29,617 bases of DNA from an uncultured Bacilli bacterium (GCA_934101275.1 CAKOQM010000015.1:1-29617); one strand, 5' to 3'; positions 1 through 7,957 are shown, counted from the stretch's first letter. The notes: a model not told the origin generated them from the letters alone. Program-made: numbers and translations.

Positions 1-76
1 GCCCGTTGGTGAAGTGGTTGAACACACATGCCTTTCACGCATGCATTCATGGGTTCAAATCCCGTACGGGTCACCA
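1..76 (+). tRNA. tRNA-Glu(TTC), lacking its first base at the window edge
   Basis: A cloverleaf can be drawn with anticodon loop CTTTCAC (anticodon TTC), T-arm loop TTCAAAT and an encoded 3' CCA. The acceptor pairs properly only if one more G lies before base 1, so the gene begins one base upstream of the window. Confidence 0.93.
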
Positions 77-87
77 ATTTGTTATTA

Positions 88-115
88 AAAGTCCTTTTGT
101 TTAAGGATTTTTTTT
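88..115 (+). terminator. Rho-independent terminator after tRNA-Glu
   Basis: A nine-pair stem, AAAGTCCTT with AAGGATTTT (one G-U pair), has a six-base loop and runs into eight T. It closes the tRNA transcript before the ABC-F gene. Confidence 0.8.
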
Positions 116-145
116 ATACGTAAAGATAGAGAAAGGAACGATAGT

Positions 146-1693
146 ATGGCCTTATTAGAAGTTAAAAATTTATCACATACGTTTGATGATAAGGCTCTTT
201 ATAGAAATGTTTCTTTAGAAATATTTAAAGGGGAACATGTTGGTATTGTAGGTCCTAATGGGGTAGGTAAAAGTACCTTTTTAAAAATATTAACCAATGA
301 TATTATTCCCGATAAAGGGGAGATTAAGTGGCAGAAAAATGCTTCCATTGGAGTACTAGACCAATACGCTAAGATTTTAGAAGATATGAGTGTTTATGAT
401 TATTTAAATCTAGCATTTACTCATTTATATGAGATGGAAGAAAAATTAAATAAACTTTATGAAGATCTTTCAAAAAGCTATCACGAAGATACCTTAAGAC
501 AAATAAGCTATTATCAAAATGAATTGCAGCAACATGATTTTTACTCTTTAAATACTATTATTTTGAAAACCGCCAATGGTCTTGGGGTTGATGCTTTTGG
601 AATGGACACTTTAATGAAAAATTTAAGTGGAGGTCAAAGAGCGAAAGTTATCTTAGCCAAACTTCTTTTACAAAATCCAGATGTTTTAATTTTAGATGAA
701 CCTACGAACTTTTTAGATAGAGAGCATATTCTTTGGCTACAAAACTACTTGAAAAATTATAAAGCCACTTTTTTAGTCATTTCACATGATACCTCTTTTC
801 TAGAAGAAATCTGCACGTGTATTTGTGATATTGCACATCAAAGCATCGATAAATATAAGGGTACCTTTCAAAATTTTCTCAAACAAAAGAAAATGAAGGG
901 CGAAGAATATGAAAAGGCCTATCTTTCTCAGCAAAAAGAAATAAAAAAATTAGAAACTTATATTGAAAAAAATAAAGCTCGAGCATCGACAGCGAAGATG
1001 GCGAAAAGTAGAGAGAAACGTCTTTCTAAAATAGAACGTTTAGAAAAAATGGTGGATACGGCCAAACCAGATTTTTCTTTTCCTTATAAAGATGGTAGTG
1101 ATACGGAGATTTTAAATCTTGAAAATTTATGTGTTGGCTATAACTATCCTTTATTAAAGCCTATTAATTTGAAAATGCGAAAAGAAGATAAAGTTGTTTT
1201 AGTTGGGTTTAACGGTCTTGGCAAATCCACTCTTATTAAAACAATTTTAGGTCTTATTCCTAGCTTGGATGGTAAAGTGACTTTGGCTTCTAATGTCCTT
1301 ACCAATTACTTTGAACAAGAACTTATATGGGAAGATGATAATCTCACACCCATTAAATATTTAGAAAAGAAATATCCAACAAAAAACAATAAAGAAATTC
1401 GTTCGGTGTTGGCGCGTTCCGCTTTAAAAAGTGAACATCAAATGCAAAGTATTAAAACTTTAAGTGGTGGAGAGCAAGCTAAAATAAAAATGGCTGAATT
1501 AATGCTTAAACCTTCTAACTTTCTTATTTTAGACGAACCAACAAATCATTTAGATGAAAAGGCTAAAATAGCTTTAAAAGAAGCTCTTGCAAAATATGAA
1601 GGTGCTTTAATACTGGTTTCACATGATGAAGAATTTTATAAATCTCTTAAGATGAAAATTATTAATGTTGCGGATTTTATGAATAAAAATTAA
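146..1693 (+). CDS. ABC-F family ATPase (ribosome-associated type)
   Basis: A soluble protein of 515 residues with two ABC ATPase domains in one chain and no membrane segment, the mark of the ABC-F family, which acts at the ribosomal E site rather than as a transporter. Visible motifs: Walker A at residues 36-44 (GPNGVGKST) and 354-362 (GFNGLGKST), two signatures (LSGGQ and LSGGE) and two Walker B boxes each followed by DEPTN. Between the domains lies a basic, helical linker with RASTAKMAKSREKRL, as in YdiF/Uup-like members. There is no long C-terminal coiled coil. The start ATG follows AAAGGAAC. Which ABC-F subgroup it belongs to, and whether it gives antibiotic protection or is a housekeeping factor, cannot be decided here. 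Confidence 0.92.
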   Translation: MALLEVKNLSHTFDDKALYRNVSLEIFKGEHVGIVGPNGVGKSTFLKILTNDIIPDKGEIKWQKNASIGVLDQYAKILEDMSVYDYLNLAFTHLYEMEEKLNKLYEDLSKSYHEDTLRQISYYQNELQQHDFYSLNTIILKTANGLGVDAFGMDTLMKNLSGGQRAKVILAKLLLQNPDVLILDEPTNFLDREHILWLQNYLKNYKATFLVISHDTSFLEEICTCICDIAHQSIDKYKGTFQNFLKQKKMKGEEYEKAYLSQQKEIKKLETYIEKNKARASTAKMAKSREKRLSKIERLEKMVDTAKPDFSFPYKDGSDTEILNLENLCVGYNYPLLKPINLKMRKEDKVVLVGFNGLGKSTLIKTILGLIPSLDGKVTLASNVLTNYFEQELIWEDDNLTPIKYLEKKYPTKNNKEIRSVLARSALKSEHQMQSIKTLSGGEQAKIKMAELMLKPSNFLILDEPTNHLDEKAKIALKEALAKYEGALILVSHDEEFYKSLKMKIINVADFMNKN

Positions 1694-1708
1694 AAAAATA
1701 TTAAGATT

Positions 1709-1737
1709 TTGGACTAAGTCCTAATAATAAATATATA
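1709..1737 (+). promoter_or_regulatory. Probable promoter of the GNAT gene
   Basis: TTGGAC and TATATA are 17 bases apart. The -35 overlaps a small dyad, GGAC-TAA-GTCC (1711-1721), which could be an operator or chance. The ABC-F gene has no clear terminator, so readthrough is possible. Confidence 0.45.
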
Positions 1738-1776
1738 TGTTTTATGTTATGAATGCAAAAAGGATGGTAATAATCT

Positions 1777-2277
1777 ATGAAATGTGAATTAAAAGAATTG
1801 TCATTAAATTTGATTGATACTTTTTTATATGAAATGTATCAAGATATTCCAAATGGTGAGAATGGTCAAACGAATAAAGCATATGGTTTAACAAAAAAAG
1901 AATTTAAACAATATGTACTAACGCAAATAAAAAGAAAATATAATCAAGTGACTTTTGATGATACTCCCACAATAACTTATATTATGTATGTGAATGGTTA
2001 TCCAGTCGGATTCATTTGTTTAAGAACCAAAATAGATGATAATTGGTTGAAATGGTCGGGACATTTCTATTACCAAATTAGAACAACAGAAAGAAGAAAA
2101 GGATATGGCACAAAAATGTTAGCGTTAGCTTTAGAGAAGTTAAAAGAATTAGGTTTTACAGAAGTTTATGGTCAATCTTCTAAAGGAAACATTGGCAGTT
2201 CAAAAGTCATTCAAAATAACAATGGAATATTTATAAATGAAATCAACGGTTCAAAATATTATAAAATATTATTATAA
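1777..2277 (+). CDS. GNAT family N-acetyltransferase
   Basis: A protein of 166 residues of typical GNAT length. The central part reads RTTERRKGYGTKML, the acetyl-CoA pyrophosphate-binding motif A (R/Q-x-x-G-x-G), followed by an amphipathic helix and then GNIGSSKVIQNNNG, the usual motif B region where an Asn/Ser helix contacts CoA. It should transfer an acetyl group from acetyl-CoA to an amine. The substrate is unknown, and the neighbours (a separate ABC-F gene and tRNAs) give no clue. The start ATG lies about ten bases after AAGGATGG. Confidence 0.85.
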   Translation: MKCELKELSLNLIDTFLYEMYQDIPNGENGQTNKAYGLTKKEFKQYVLTQIKRKYNQVTFDDTPTITYIMYVNGYPVGFICLRTKIDDNWLKWSGHFYYQIRTTERRKGYGTKMLALALEKLKELGFTEVYGQSSKGNIGSSKVIQNNNGIFINEINGSKYYKILL

Positions 2278-2379
2278 GTAGTGCATGAAGTAAGAAGCTA
2301 AATATAAAATATTAATGAATACCATTTGTTTTACAGTGCAGGCTGTAACAATTTTCTATGAAAAAATAAACATAAGTAC

Positions 2380-2408
2380 TTGAATTTTAAAAATTAATAG
2401 GATATAAT
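2380..2408 (+). promoter_or_regulatory. Promoter of the tRNA operon
   Basis: TTGAAT and TATAAT are separated by exactly 17 bases, and the first tRNA begins 12 bases after the -10. Confidence 0.75.
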
Positions 2409-2420
2409 TAAGAAGTTGTT

Positions 2421-2497
2421 GGACCTTTAGCTCAGTTGGTTAGAGCACTCGGCTCATAACCGATCGGTCGTAGGTTCGAGTCCTACAAGGTCCACCA
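2421..2497 (+). tRNA. tRNA with CAT anticodon, probably tRNA-Ile2 (lysidine type)
   Basis: A complete 77-base cloverleaf with acceptor GGACCTT/AAGGTCC, anticodon loop CTCATAA and encoded CCA. CAT may mean elongator Met, or Ile2 whose C34 is changed to lysidine by TilS. The pairs C4-G69 and C5-G68, reported TilS determinants in E. coli, are present, so Ile2 is favoured. It is not the initiator, as the first acceptor pair is G-C. Confidence 0.9.
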
Positions 2498-2510
2498 TCT
2501 TTTTAAACTC

Positions 2511-2595
2511 GCAGGCGTGGCGAAATTGGTAGACGCACTAGACTTAGGATCTAGCGAAGCAATTCATGGGGGTTCAAGTCCCTTCGCCTGCACCA
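2511..2595 (+). tRNA. tRNA-Leu(TAG)
   Basis: An 85-base class II tRNA with acceptor GCAGGCG/CGCCTGC, anticodon stem CTAGA/TCTAG, loop CTTAGGA (anticodon TAG), a long variable arm and encoded CCA. It follows the CAT tRNA by 13 bases in the same transcript. Confidence 0.93.
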
Positions 2596-2631
2596 CTTAA
2601 AAATTTCGTTCAAGTTATTGAACTTTTATAG

Positions 2632-2661
2632 AAAATCAATCAGAAATGGTTGGTTTTTTTG
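2632..2661 (+). terminator. Terminator of the tRNA operon
   Basis: AAATCAATC pairs with GGTTGGTTT (nine pairs, two G-U) around a six-base loop, followed by a run of T. Confidence 0.7.
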
Positions 2662-2712
2662 TAATGAAAATCCCAAATGGTCTGGGAATTCAATTATGAT
2701 ATGACAAAATTA

Positions 2713-2743
2713 TTGACTCTTCCGTGTGCGTAAATGTTAATAT
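2713..2743 (+). promoter_or_regulatory. Promoter of the merR-type gene with a 19-base spacer
   Basis: TTGACT and TAATAT lie 19 bases apart, longer than the usual 17. MerR regulators typically bind such long spacers and untwist them, so this may be the regulator's own target. The dyad within the spacer is weak. Confidence 0.5.
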
Positions 2744-2762
2744 ATATCAGAAAGGAGCACGT

Positions 2763-3452
2763 ATGTATAAGATAAAAGAATTTTCTAAAATAACTAAGAC
2801 TTCTATGAGAACATTACGTTATTATGATGAAATTGATTTATTTAAACCAGAGTATGTTGATTTTTATAGTGGCTATCGTTATTACAATGATAATCAAATA
2901 GGTATAATGAGAAAAATAAACACCTTAAAAAAGTTTGACTTATCTTTAGAAGAAATAAAAAACTATTTAAATATGAATGATAAACAAATACTTGTTGAAA
3001 AAAGAAAAAGGTTAGAGAAAGTAGTGAAAGAAATGGATGAATTTTTAAAGGAAGAAGAGAAAATAAATTATAAAATAATAAAAGCTAATTATGATAAATA
3101 TTTAGAATTAAATGGTCTTTTAAGGAGTCGGTGTGCGATGGCTTTAGAAATAAAAGATAATAATGCCGATTATTATTACATTGAAGAAAATGGGAAAATT
3201 ATCGACGATTTCGTTATTTATAAAGAGGAAAAAATTTTAGCATTGAATGCGTTACGATTGAGTAATCCAATTTTATTAAAAGAAGTCTTTCATAAAATAA
3301 GTGAACTTTATGACGAAGTCTATGTTATTTTACCCATTGAAAAAGAAGAGTTAATAAAGAATCTAAAGGAAAATTATAATGGTACATCTGAAGTAGTTAC
3401 CGAAGGAGGCTATAGTTATCAAAAAATTAAAATAAAAGAAAAATCCCTATAA
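2763..3452 (+). CDS. MerR family transcriptional regulator
   Basis: A protein of 229 residues. The N-terminal 70 residues form the MerR winged helix: a YKIKEFSKITKTSMRTLRYYDE start, a wing with SGYRYYND, and then the DLSLEEIKNYL-type segment. A charged coiled coil (about 75-115) for dimerisation follows, then an effector domain of about 110 residues that I do not recognise. The start chosen is the ATG at 2763 because AAAGGAG lies just before it; the frame is open further upstream but overlaps the promoter. It converges on corA and overlaps it by six bases. The ligand and target genes are unknown; autoregulation is suggested by the promoter spacing. Confidence 0.88.
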   Translation: MYKIKEFSKITKTSMRTLRYYDEIDLFKPEYVDFYSGYRYYNDNQIGIMRKINTLKKFDLSLEEIKNYLNMNDKQILVEKRKRLEKVVKEMDEFLKEEEKINYKIIKANYDKYLELNGLLRSRCAMALEIKDNNADYYYIEENGKIIDDFVIYKEEKILALNALRLSNPILLKEVFHKISELYDEVYVILPIEKEELIKNLKENYNGTSEVVTEGGYSYQKIKIKEKSL

Positions 3453-3466
3453 AAGATTTTTCTTTT
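3434..3466. terminator. Bidirectional terminator between the merR-type gene and corA
   Basis: A perfect 12-pair stem (3434-3445 with 3455-3466) and a nine-base loop have A-runs on one side and T-runs on the other, so it can end transcription from both directions. Both stop codons sit in or beside it. Confidence 0.8.
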
Positions 3467-4373
3467 TTAATAATATAATAATTAAAATAGTTACAAAAAG
3501 ACAAATTAAAATAATGAATAAAAAAGAGTAAGGGTTAGAGGCAAAGTCTCCAATCGTAACATTCATACCTAAAAAGGAAGATATCATGGTAGGAATGGAA
3601 ATAACAAGGGTAACGGAAGTTAAAAATTTCATAATATCATTTAAGTTATTAGAAATAATAGAACTATAAGTATCCATTGTATTTTCTAGAATTTCCCGAT
3701 AGATACTTGCCATACGAATGGCTTGTTTAATCTCTATTTGGGCATCTTTTAAAGCATCTAAAGAAGTCTCTTTTAAATGATTACTATTTTCAATTTTAGC
3801 TAGAAGCATTTCATTTCCTTGCAAAGATGTTGTAAAATAAAGCAAACTTTTTTGAAGCGTTAGCATTCTTTCTAAATCTTTGTTGCTTGTTGATTTAATT
3901 AAATCTTTTTCTTTTTCTAAGATATCATCTTGGATTTCATTTAAATAACGAATGAAATATTCAGTTGTTTTAGCAATGAAGAAAATGGAAAAGTCTTCTA
4001 CTGTTCGAGGATTATTTTGAATTAAATAAGCTTTAAATGTGTCTTTTAAAGGATGATTCATCAAAGATACGGTGACAAAACCATGACTCATAAAAAAGAT
4101 GCCAAAAGGGTAGGAACGATACTTTTTCTTTCTATTATTATTAATAACGTAAGGAATATTGAAGATATATAAAAGTGCTTCCCTTTCTTGCTCTATATGA
4201 GGAAGTTCAGATTTATCGAGGGCTTTTCGCATATCCACTTCTTCAAGTTTTAATTTTTCGCAAATAAGTTTGATTTCCTCATCACTGGGACTTTCCATAT
4301 CTATCCAAAAATTTTTGGCAATATTATTTGTTTCTTGACATAACTTTTCTTTTAAATCATAAAATTTTATCAT
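3447..4373 (-). CDS. corA: CorA family magnesium/divalent metal transporter
   Basis: A protein of 308 residues, the usual CorA length. A charged cytoplasmic domain with long helices fills residues 1-245. Two C-terminal membrane segments follow (about 248-268 and 284-302), with the family signature GMN at residues 269-271 at the end of the first and a basic tail. CorA forms a homopentameric channel for Mg2+ and related ions, gated by cytoplasmic metal. The start ATG follows AGAGG. A TAAAAT -10 with a -35-like TTGGAT lies upstream on the minus strand. The exact ion is inferred from the family. Confidence 0.92.
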   Translation of the reverse strand: MIKFYDLKEKLCQETNNIAKNFWIDMESPSDEEIKLICEKLKLEEVDMRKALDKSELPHIEQEREALLYIFNIPYVINNNRKKKYRSYPFGIFFMSHGFVTVSLMNHPLKDTFKAYLIQNNPRTVEDFSIFFIAKTTEYFIRYLNEIQDDILEKEKDLIKSTSNKDLERMLTLQKSLLYFTTSLQGNEMLLAKIENSNHLKETSLDALKDAQIEIKQAIRMASIYREILENTMDTYSSIISNNLNDIMKFLTSVTLVISIPTMISSFLGMNVTIGDFASNPYSFLFIILICLFVTILIIILLKKKNLL

Positions 4374-4472
4374 TGGAATTAGCCTCTTTTCTCTTTCGTT
4401 ATTTTATCACACAAAAGGCCTATCCAAAAGATTAAATTTATGTTAATATCAAAGGGAAGGAAGTGTTATGTT

Positions 4473-5000
4473 ATGTCAGATTGGATGATATGGTTAGTGA
4501 TTGTTGTTTTGCTTGGTCTTGTTGAAGCGGCAACAATAAATCTTGTTTCTATTTGGTTTATTGCCAGCGGTATTTTAGCCCTGTTTCTTTCCTTGTTTGT
4601 TTCCTCTTTTGTTGTCCAATTCGCGGTCTTTGTTTTATTTGGTATTCTTTTTATGATTTTAACGCGTAAGAAATTATTAGAATATCAAACCAAAGAAGAG
4701 ACTAAATTAAACTTAGAAAGAATTATTGGGATGGAAGGTGTGGTGACCAAAAAAATCACCAAAAATGAAATCGGAGAAGTTAAAGTAGATGGTAAACTTT
4801 GGAGTGCAATTTCAAATGTGACCATCAAAGAAGAAGAACCTGTTTTCATTGAAAAAATTGATGGGGTGAAATTGGTTGTTAAAAAGGTGAAAAAAGAAGA
4901 ACCTAAAAAGAAAGAATCTTCTAAAAAAACACCAAAGAAAACGACAGTAAAGAAAACCTCTACGAAAAAAAAGAGTTCTAAGAAAGTGAGTGAAAAATAA
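4473..5000 (+). CDS. NfeD-like membrane protein with a lysine-rich tail
   Basis: A protein of 175 residues. Hydrophobic segments cover about residues 4-65, followed by a small OB-fold-like domain (IIGMEGVVTKKI to VVKKV) as in the short NfeD proteins that partner stomatins. The last 35 or so residues are almost only Lys, Glu, Ser and Thr, an unusual basic tail. The start at 4473 was chosen because GGAAGGAAG precedes it by nine bases. Its stop overlaps the next start by one base, giving the classic NfeD-stomatin operon. It probably acts with the SPFH protein in membrane microdomain organisation; this role is inferred from the family. Confidence 0.85.
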   Translation: MSDWMIWLVIVVLLGLVEAATINLVSIWFIASGILALFLSLFVSSFVVQFAVFVLFGILFMILTRKKLLEYQTKEETKLNLERIIGMEGVVTKKITKNEIGEVKVDGKLWSAISNVTIKEEEPVFIEKIDGVKLVVKKVKKEEPKKKESSKKTPKKTTVKKTSTKKKSSKKVSEK

Positions 5001-5893
5001 TGGCTTTTTTAATTATTTTATTTGTTCTTGTTGTCTTATTTATTATTCCATGTATCAAAGTGGTACCACAATCTAAGGTATATGTTATAGAAAGATTGGG
5101 TTCTTATTATACGACTTGGCACAACGGAGTACATGTGCGTATTCCTTTTGTTGACCGAGTTGCCAATGTTGTTACCTTAAAAGAGTTGGTTCGTGATTTT
5201 GATCCTCAACCGGTTATTACAAAAGATAACGTTACGATGCAAATTGATACGGTGGTTTATTTTCAAATCACCGACGCGAAACTTTATACGTATGGTGTTG
5301 AGTATCCTATCAGCGCTATTGAGTCTTTAACAGCCACAACCCTTAGAAATATTATTGGTGAGTTAGAGCTTGACCAAACGTTAACCTCAAGAGATATTAT
5401 TAATGCTAAAATGCGTTCTATCTTAGATGAAGCTACGGACCCATGGGGTATTAAAGTCAATCGTGTGGAAGTAAAAAACATTTTACCACCAAGAGATATT
5501 CAAGATGCGATGGAAAAACAAATGCGTGCAGAACGAGAAAGAAGAGAAAAAATTCTTCAAGCAGAAGGTGAGAAAAAATCTTCAGTCTTAATCGCAGAAG
5601 GAGAAAAAGAAAGCGCTATTTTAAGAGCGGAAGCCGATAAAGAAGCTAAAATTAAAAGAGCCGAAGGTGAAGCTGAAGCCTTATTAAAATTAAGACAAGC
5701 AGAAGCGGAAGGTATTCGTCTTTTAAAAGAAGCTGCACCTGATGCAAGTATCTTAAAAATGAAATCTTTTGAAACATTAAGTAAAATGGCGGATGGACAA
5801 TCCACAAAAATTATTTTACCGGCTGAGTTAAACGGTGTGGCCACTTTTGGAACCGTTCTAGATGAAATCAAGAATACAAAAAAGAATAGTTGA
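5000..5893 (+). CDS. SPFH/Band 7 (stomatin-like) membrane protein
   Basis: A protein of 297 residues: one N-terminal membrane anchor (about 2-20), an SPFH domain with VPQSKVYVIERLGSYY and the conserved NRVEVKNILPPRDIQDAM stretch, then a long Ala/Glu/Lys/Arg coiled coil (about 170-245) and a short C-terminal tail. This is the stomatin/QmcA layout. Such proteins assemble into large membrane rings and scaffold membrane domains or proteases. It is coupled to the NfeD gene by a TAATG overlap. Confidence 0.92.
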   Translation: MAFLIILFVLVVLFIIPCIKVVPQSKVYVIERLGSYYTTWHNGVHVRIPFVDRVANVVTLKELVRDFDPQPVITKDNVTMQIDTVVYFQITDAKLYTYGVEYPISAIESLTATTLRNIIGELELDQTLTSRDIINAKMRSILDEATDPWGIKVNRVEVKNILPPRDIQDAMEKQMRAERERREKILQAEGEKKSSVLIAEGEKESAILRAEADKEAKIKRAEGEAEALLKLRQAEAEGIRLLKEAAPDASILKMKSFETLSKMADGQSTKIILPAELNGVATFGTVLDEIKNTKKNS

Positions 5894-5907
5894 GTCTATT
5901 CTTTTTT
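5878..5907. terminator. Bidirectional terminator after the stomatin gene
   Basis: A 12-pair stem AAAAAAGAATAG/CTATTCTTTTTT with loop TTGAGT. It overlaps the end of the stomatin gene and abuts the stop codon of the convergent glycosyltransferase gene. Confidence 0.8.
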
Positions 5908-7218
5908 TAATAAGTAGTATACCGATTCGACATCACTTTCGATATCTTCTAATAAAATAGCTTCGGTAAAAGAGGTGTTTTCTAAGATTTCTTTTTTGAT
6001 GTTTTCTTTATCTAACCAACTTTTAATACAAAGGATGGCTTCTTTATCTTTACTTACGTCCTCTAAGGCTTTTATTTTTCTTAAATCATCGGCATTCTTA
6101 TTAATGATTAAATGATTTTTATAAGTTAAAAATTCAGGCATTGCATTTAAAAAAGTATAATCGTTATCGACCACATAGATAAGCGTATCCTTTTGGTAGG
6201 TATTCGCGATATCTAAAGATTTTTGATAGCCTTCATATAAATAAGCAGGCTTTGTTGTTGTTAGACCATAAAGACTTAATATAATAGTCAGTACAAGGCA
6301 AACAATAGGTGTTTTCTTATGTTTCATGAAACTTAAACAATGAAAGATAAATAAAACGATACTAGGATATAAAAACATAATATAACGGAAAGTAAAGGCC
6401 TTACCTAAAAAAGGTGATATCTTAGATACAACGAGTAAAGATAACATACTTGGAAAAAGAAGAAGATAAAATTCTTTTTTCTTTAACAGTTTGAATTTTT
6501 TAGAACAGTAAATTAAAAGAAGGAGAAGAAGACCAAACAAGATATAATTTAAATTTAATTTGGTTATTAGATTGGTCATGAAATACTTAAACATTTCGAA
6601 ATAGGTTTTGGTTGCGTTTTCATGACCGACAATACCACGTGAAGAAAATAAAATGTGATAAATAGAAACAGGGAAGAGTAAAAGACCTAGTAAGGCGCCT
6701 TTAAAGTGAATGAAGAAGAGATTTTTTATTTTCTCTTTGTCTTTAAGGTTAAGAAAAACATACGTTACAAAACTCATTACCGCATAAATACAAAAGTAAT
6801 ATTGGGTTAAAAAGCCACCAGTAATGATAAGACTAAAATGTATTTTCTCTTTTTTTGTCATTTCTTCTTTATCAAACTTTACCAAATAATATAAATACCA
6901 TGTACAAAAGCAAGTCAAAAGCATATACATTCTTTGGAACATTAAGGTACTTAATCCTGCCATACTTGCCCCGTATAAAATCGCCGCGGGTAAAGTGAAA
7001 TCTTCCTTTTTTTCTTTTTCAAGAATTTTTTTCATAGCTATAAGCGTTAAAAGAAAAGCGACCAAATTAAGTAAATAAATCGGTAATTTAGAAAAATGAT
7101 TGAAAGAGACGAGGGAGAAGAAATGAACGAGAAAATAAAACAAAGGTGGGTGAACATCAATAGCTTGATTAAGCCAAACGCTAAAATAATTGCCTAAATC
7201 TTCTTTTTGCAAACTCAT
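5896..7218 (-). CDS. GT-C membrane glycosyltransferase, C-terminal part of a frameshifted gene
   Basis: The 440 residues shown are a multi-pass membrane protein with roughly ten hydrophobic segments and a soluble C-terminal domain. Near the start is DVHPPLFYFLVHFFS, matching the HPP-type loop of GT39/ArnT-like GT-C transferases, which move a sugar from a polyprenyl phosphate outside the membrane. The ATG at 7218 has no ribosome-binding site. The open frame extends back through PYKEEFLKKEPIL to about 7318, where it meets the N-terminal fragment in another frame. This is therefore probably one gene broken by a single-base indel, not a complete protein. The acceptor substrate is unknown. Confidence 0.7.
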   Translation of the reverse strand: MSLQKEDLGNYFSVWLNQAIDVHPPLFYFLVHFFSLVSFNHFSKLPIYLLNLVAFLLTLIAMKKILEKEKKEDFTLPAAILYGASMAGLSTLMFQRMYMLLTCFCTWYLYYLVKFDKEEMTKKEKIHFSLIITGGFLTQYYFCIYAVMSFVTYVFLNLKDKEKIKNLFFIHFKGALLGLLLFPVSIYHILFSSRGIVGHENATKTYFEMFKYFMTNLITKLNLNYILFGLLLLLLIYCSKKFKLLKKKEFYLLLFPSMLSLLVVSKISPFLGKAFTFRYIMFLYPSIVLFIFHCLSFMKHKKTPIVCLVLTIILSLYGLTTTKPAYLYEGYQKSLDIANTYQKDTLIYVVDNDYTFLNAMPEFLTYKNHLIINKNADDLRKIKALEDVSKDKEAILCIKSWLDKENIKKEILENTSFTEAILLEDIESDVESVYYLLKKE

Positions 7219-7285
7219 ATATTCTGTTGCGTCTTGTTTCGTTTTTAAGATAGGCTCCTTTTTTAAAAATTCTTCTTTATAAGGA

Positions 7286-7549
7286 TTATTCCTTTTTCTC
7301 CTTATTAAGGAGAAATTCTAAAGAGTTGCCAACCCGGGAGAATAAATTACCTTTAAAAGTAACATTCCAAAAGTAATCCAGTTCGGCTCCCGTGTAACCA
7401 TAACTTTTATAAATATTATCGTACTTGTAATTAGAAGAACCATAAGAATAAATTTCATCTTCGTGAAAGCCTTTTTTTTGATTAAAATAAAAAAGTGAAA
7501 GAATAGATAAAAATATAAGAGTTAAAATAAAATATTTCTTTTTTTGCAT
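7286..7549 (-). CDS. GT-C glycosyltransferase, N-terminal fragment (frameshifted gene)
   Basis: 87 residues: a short basic start, one membrane segment, then GFHEDEIYSYGSSNY, whose DE pair fits the first-loop catalytic Asp-Glu region of GT39-like enzymes. It ends in NKEKKE and a stop inside an A5-G2 tract. Removing one base there joins it in frame to the downstream part, which carries the matching HPP loop. The start ATG at 7549 was chosen because GGTGG lies five bases before it. The break may be a real mutation or a homopolymer sequencing error. Confidence 0.65.
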   Translation of the reverse strand: MQKKKYFILTLIFLSILSLFYFNQKKGFHEDEIYSYGSSNYKYDNIYKSYGYTGAELDYFWNVTFKGNLFSRVGNSLEFLLNKEKKE

Positions 7550-7569
7550 ATGTACCACCTAACGAGCTT

Positions 7570-7598
7570 ATTATATAGAATTTTTATCTTTATTTGAA
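7570..7598 (-). promoter_or_regulatory. Probable promoter of the glycosyltransferase gene
   Basis: On the minus strand, TTCAAA and a perfect TATAAT are 17 bases apart, about 20 bases before the start codon. Confidence 0.5.
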
Positions 7599-7638
7599 TA
7601 ATAAATTGTTAAGTTTACACTATTTTTGACTTATTTAC

Positions 7639-7667
7639 TTTACATTAAAAAGAAAATTTAGTAATCT
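7639..7667 (+). promoter_or_regulatory. Promoter of the candidate RNA before rsmH
   Basis: TTTACA and TAATCT have a 17-base spacer. The predicted start, about seven bases on, coincides with the 5' strand of the terminal helix described for the RNA at 7674-7901. Confidence 0.5.
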
Positions 7668-7673
7668 ATATAT

Positions 7674-7901
7674 GAACAGTGTGAAATGTGGTAGTAGAGA
7701 AGATAGACACGATTTAGTCCTTCTTTTAAAATTTTCGCGATGTTTTAAGAAGTAAGTTTGTCTTAAAAAACTTTTTTTCACGTTTGTACTTACTCTTTCA
7801 AAAGTTTCGTGCTAAAAAGTTGAGATAGATACCTTAAAAAGTCATTTCTTATGCGCTGTTTAAAGTGTTTGTCAAAAGAAAGTTACTGTTCCCTTTTTTT
7901 T
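7674..7901 (+). ncRNA. Candidate structured non-coding RNA or rsmH leader
   Basis: No convincing gene lies between 7550 and 7957; the longest reading frame on the plus strand, 27 codons from 7672, has no ribosome-binding site. Instead the stretch shows nested helices: GAACAGT (7674-7680) with ACTGTTC (7885-7891); GATAGACAC (7702-7710) with GTGTTTGTC (7865-7873, two G-U pairs); and a 12-pair helix AACTTTTT..CACG (7769-7782) with CGTG..AAAAAGTT (7808-7821), interrupted by a 2x2 internal loop. A further hairpin spans 7720-7752. Eight T (7894-7901) follow the terminal helix closely. I find no motif of a known riboswitch, tmRNA, SRP RNA, RNase P RNA or T-box. The layout, with the ends paired and then an internal helix, recalls 6S RNA, but identity is unproven. 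Confidence 0.42.
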
Positions 7902-7957
7902 GGCTTCACTTGAAATAAAAATAAAATTTTTAAATAAATATATATGGATGGGATTCT

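Noticed and set aside
5284..5871. Two minus-strand ORFs inside the stomatin gene
   Set aside because: They lie opposite a clearly coding SPFH gene, have no matching family features, and arise from its codon bias.
7286..7300. Programmed frameshifting at the AAAAAG tract in the glycosyltransferase gene
   Set aside because: The needed shift is +1; a -1 slip on this tract leads to a stop after a few codons.
7672..7755. A 27-codon ORF before rsmH
   Set aside because: No ribosome-binding site, its ATG lies at the expected transcript start, and the bases are better explained by RNA helices.
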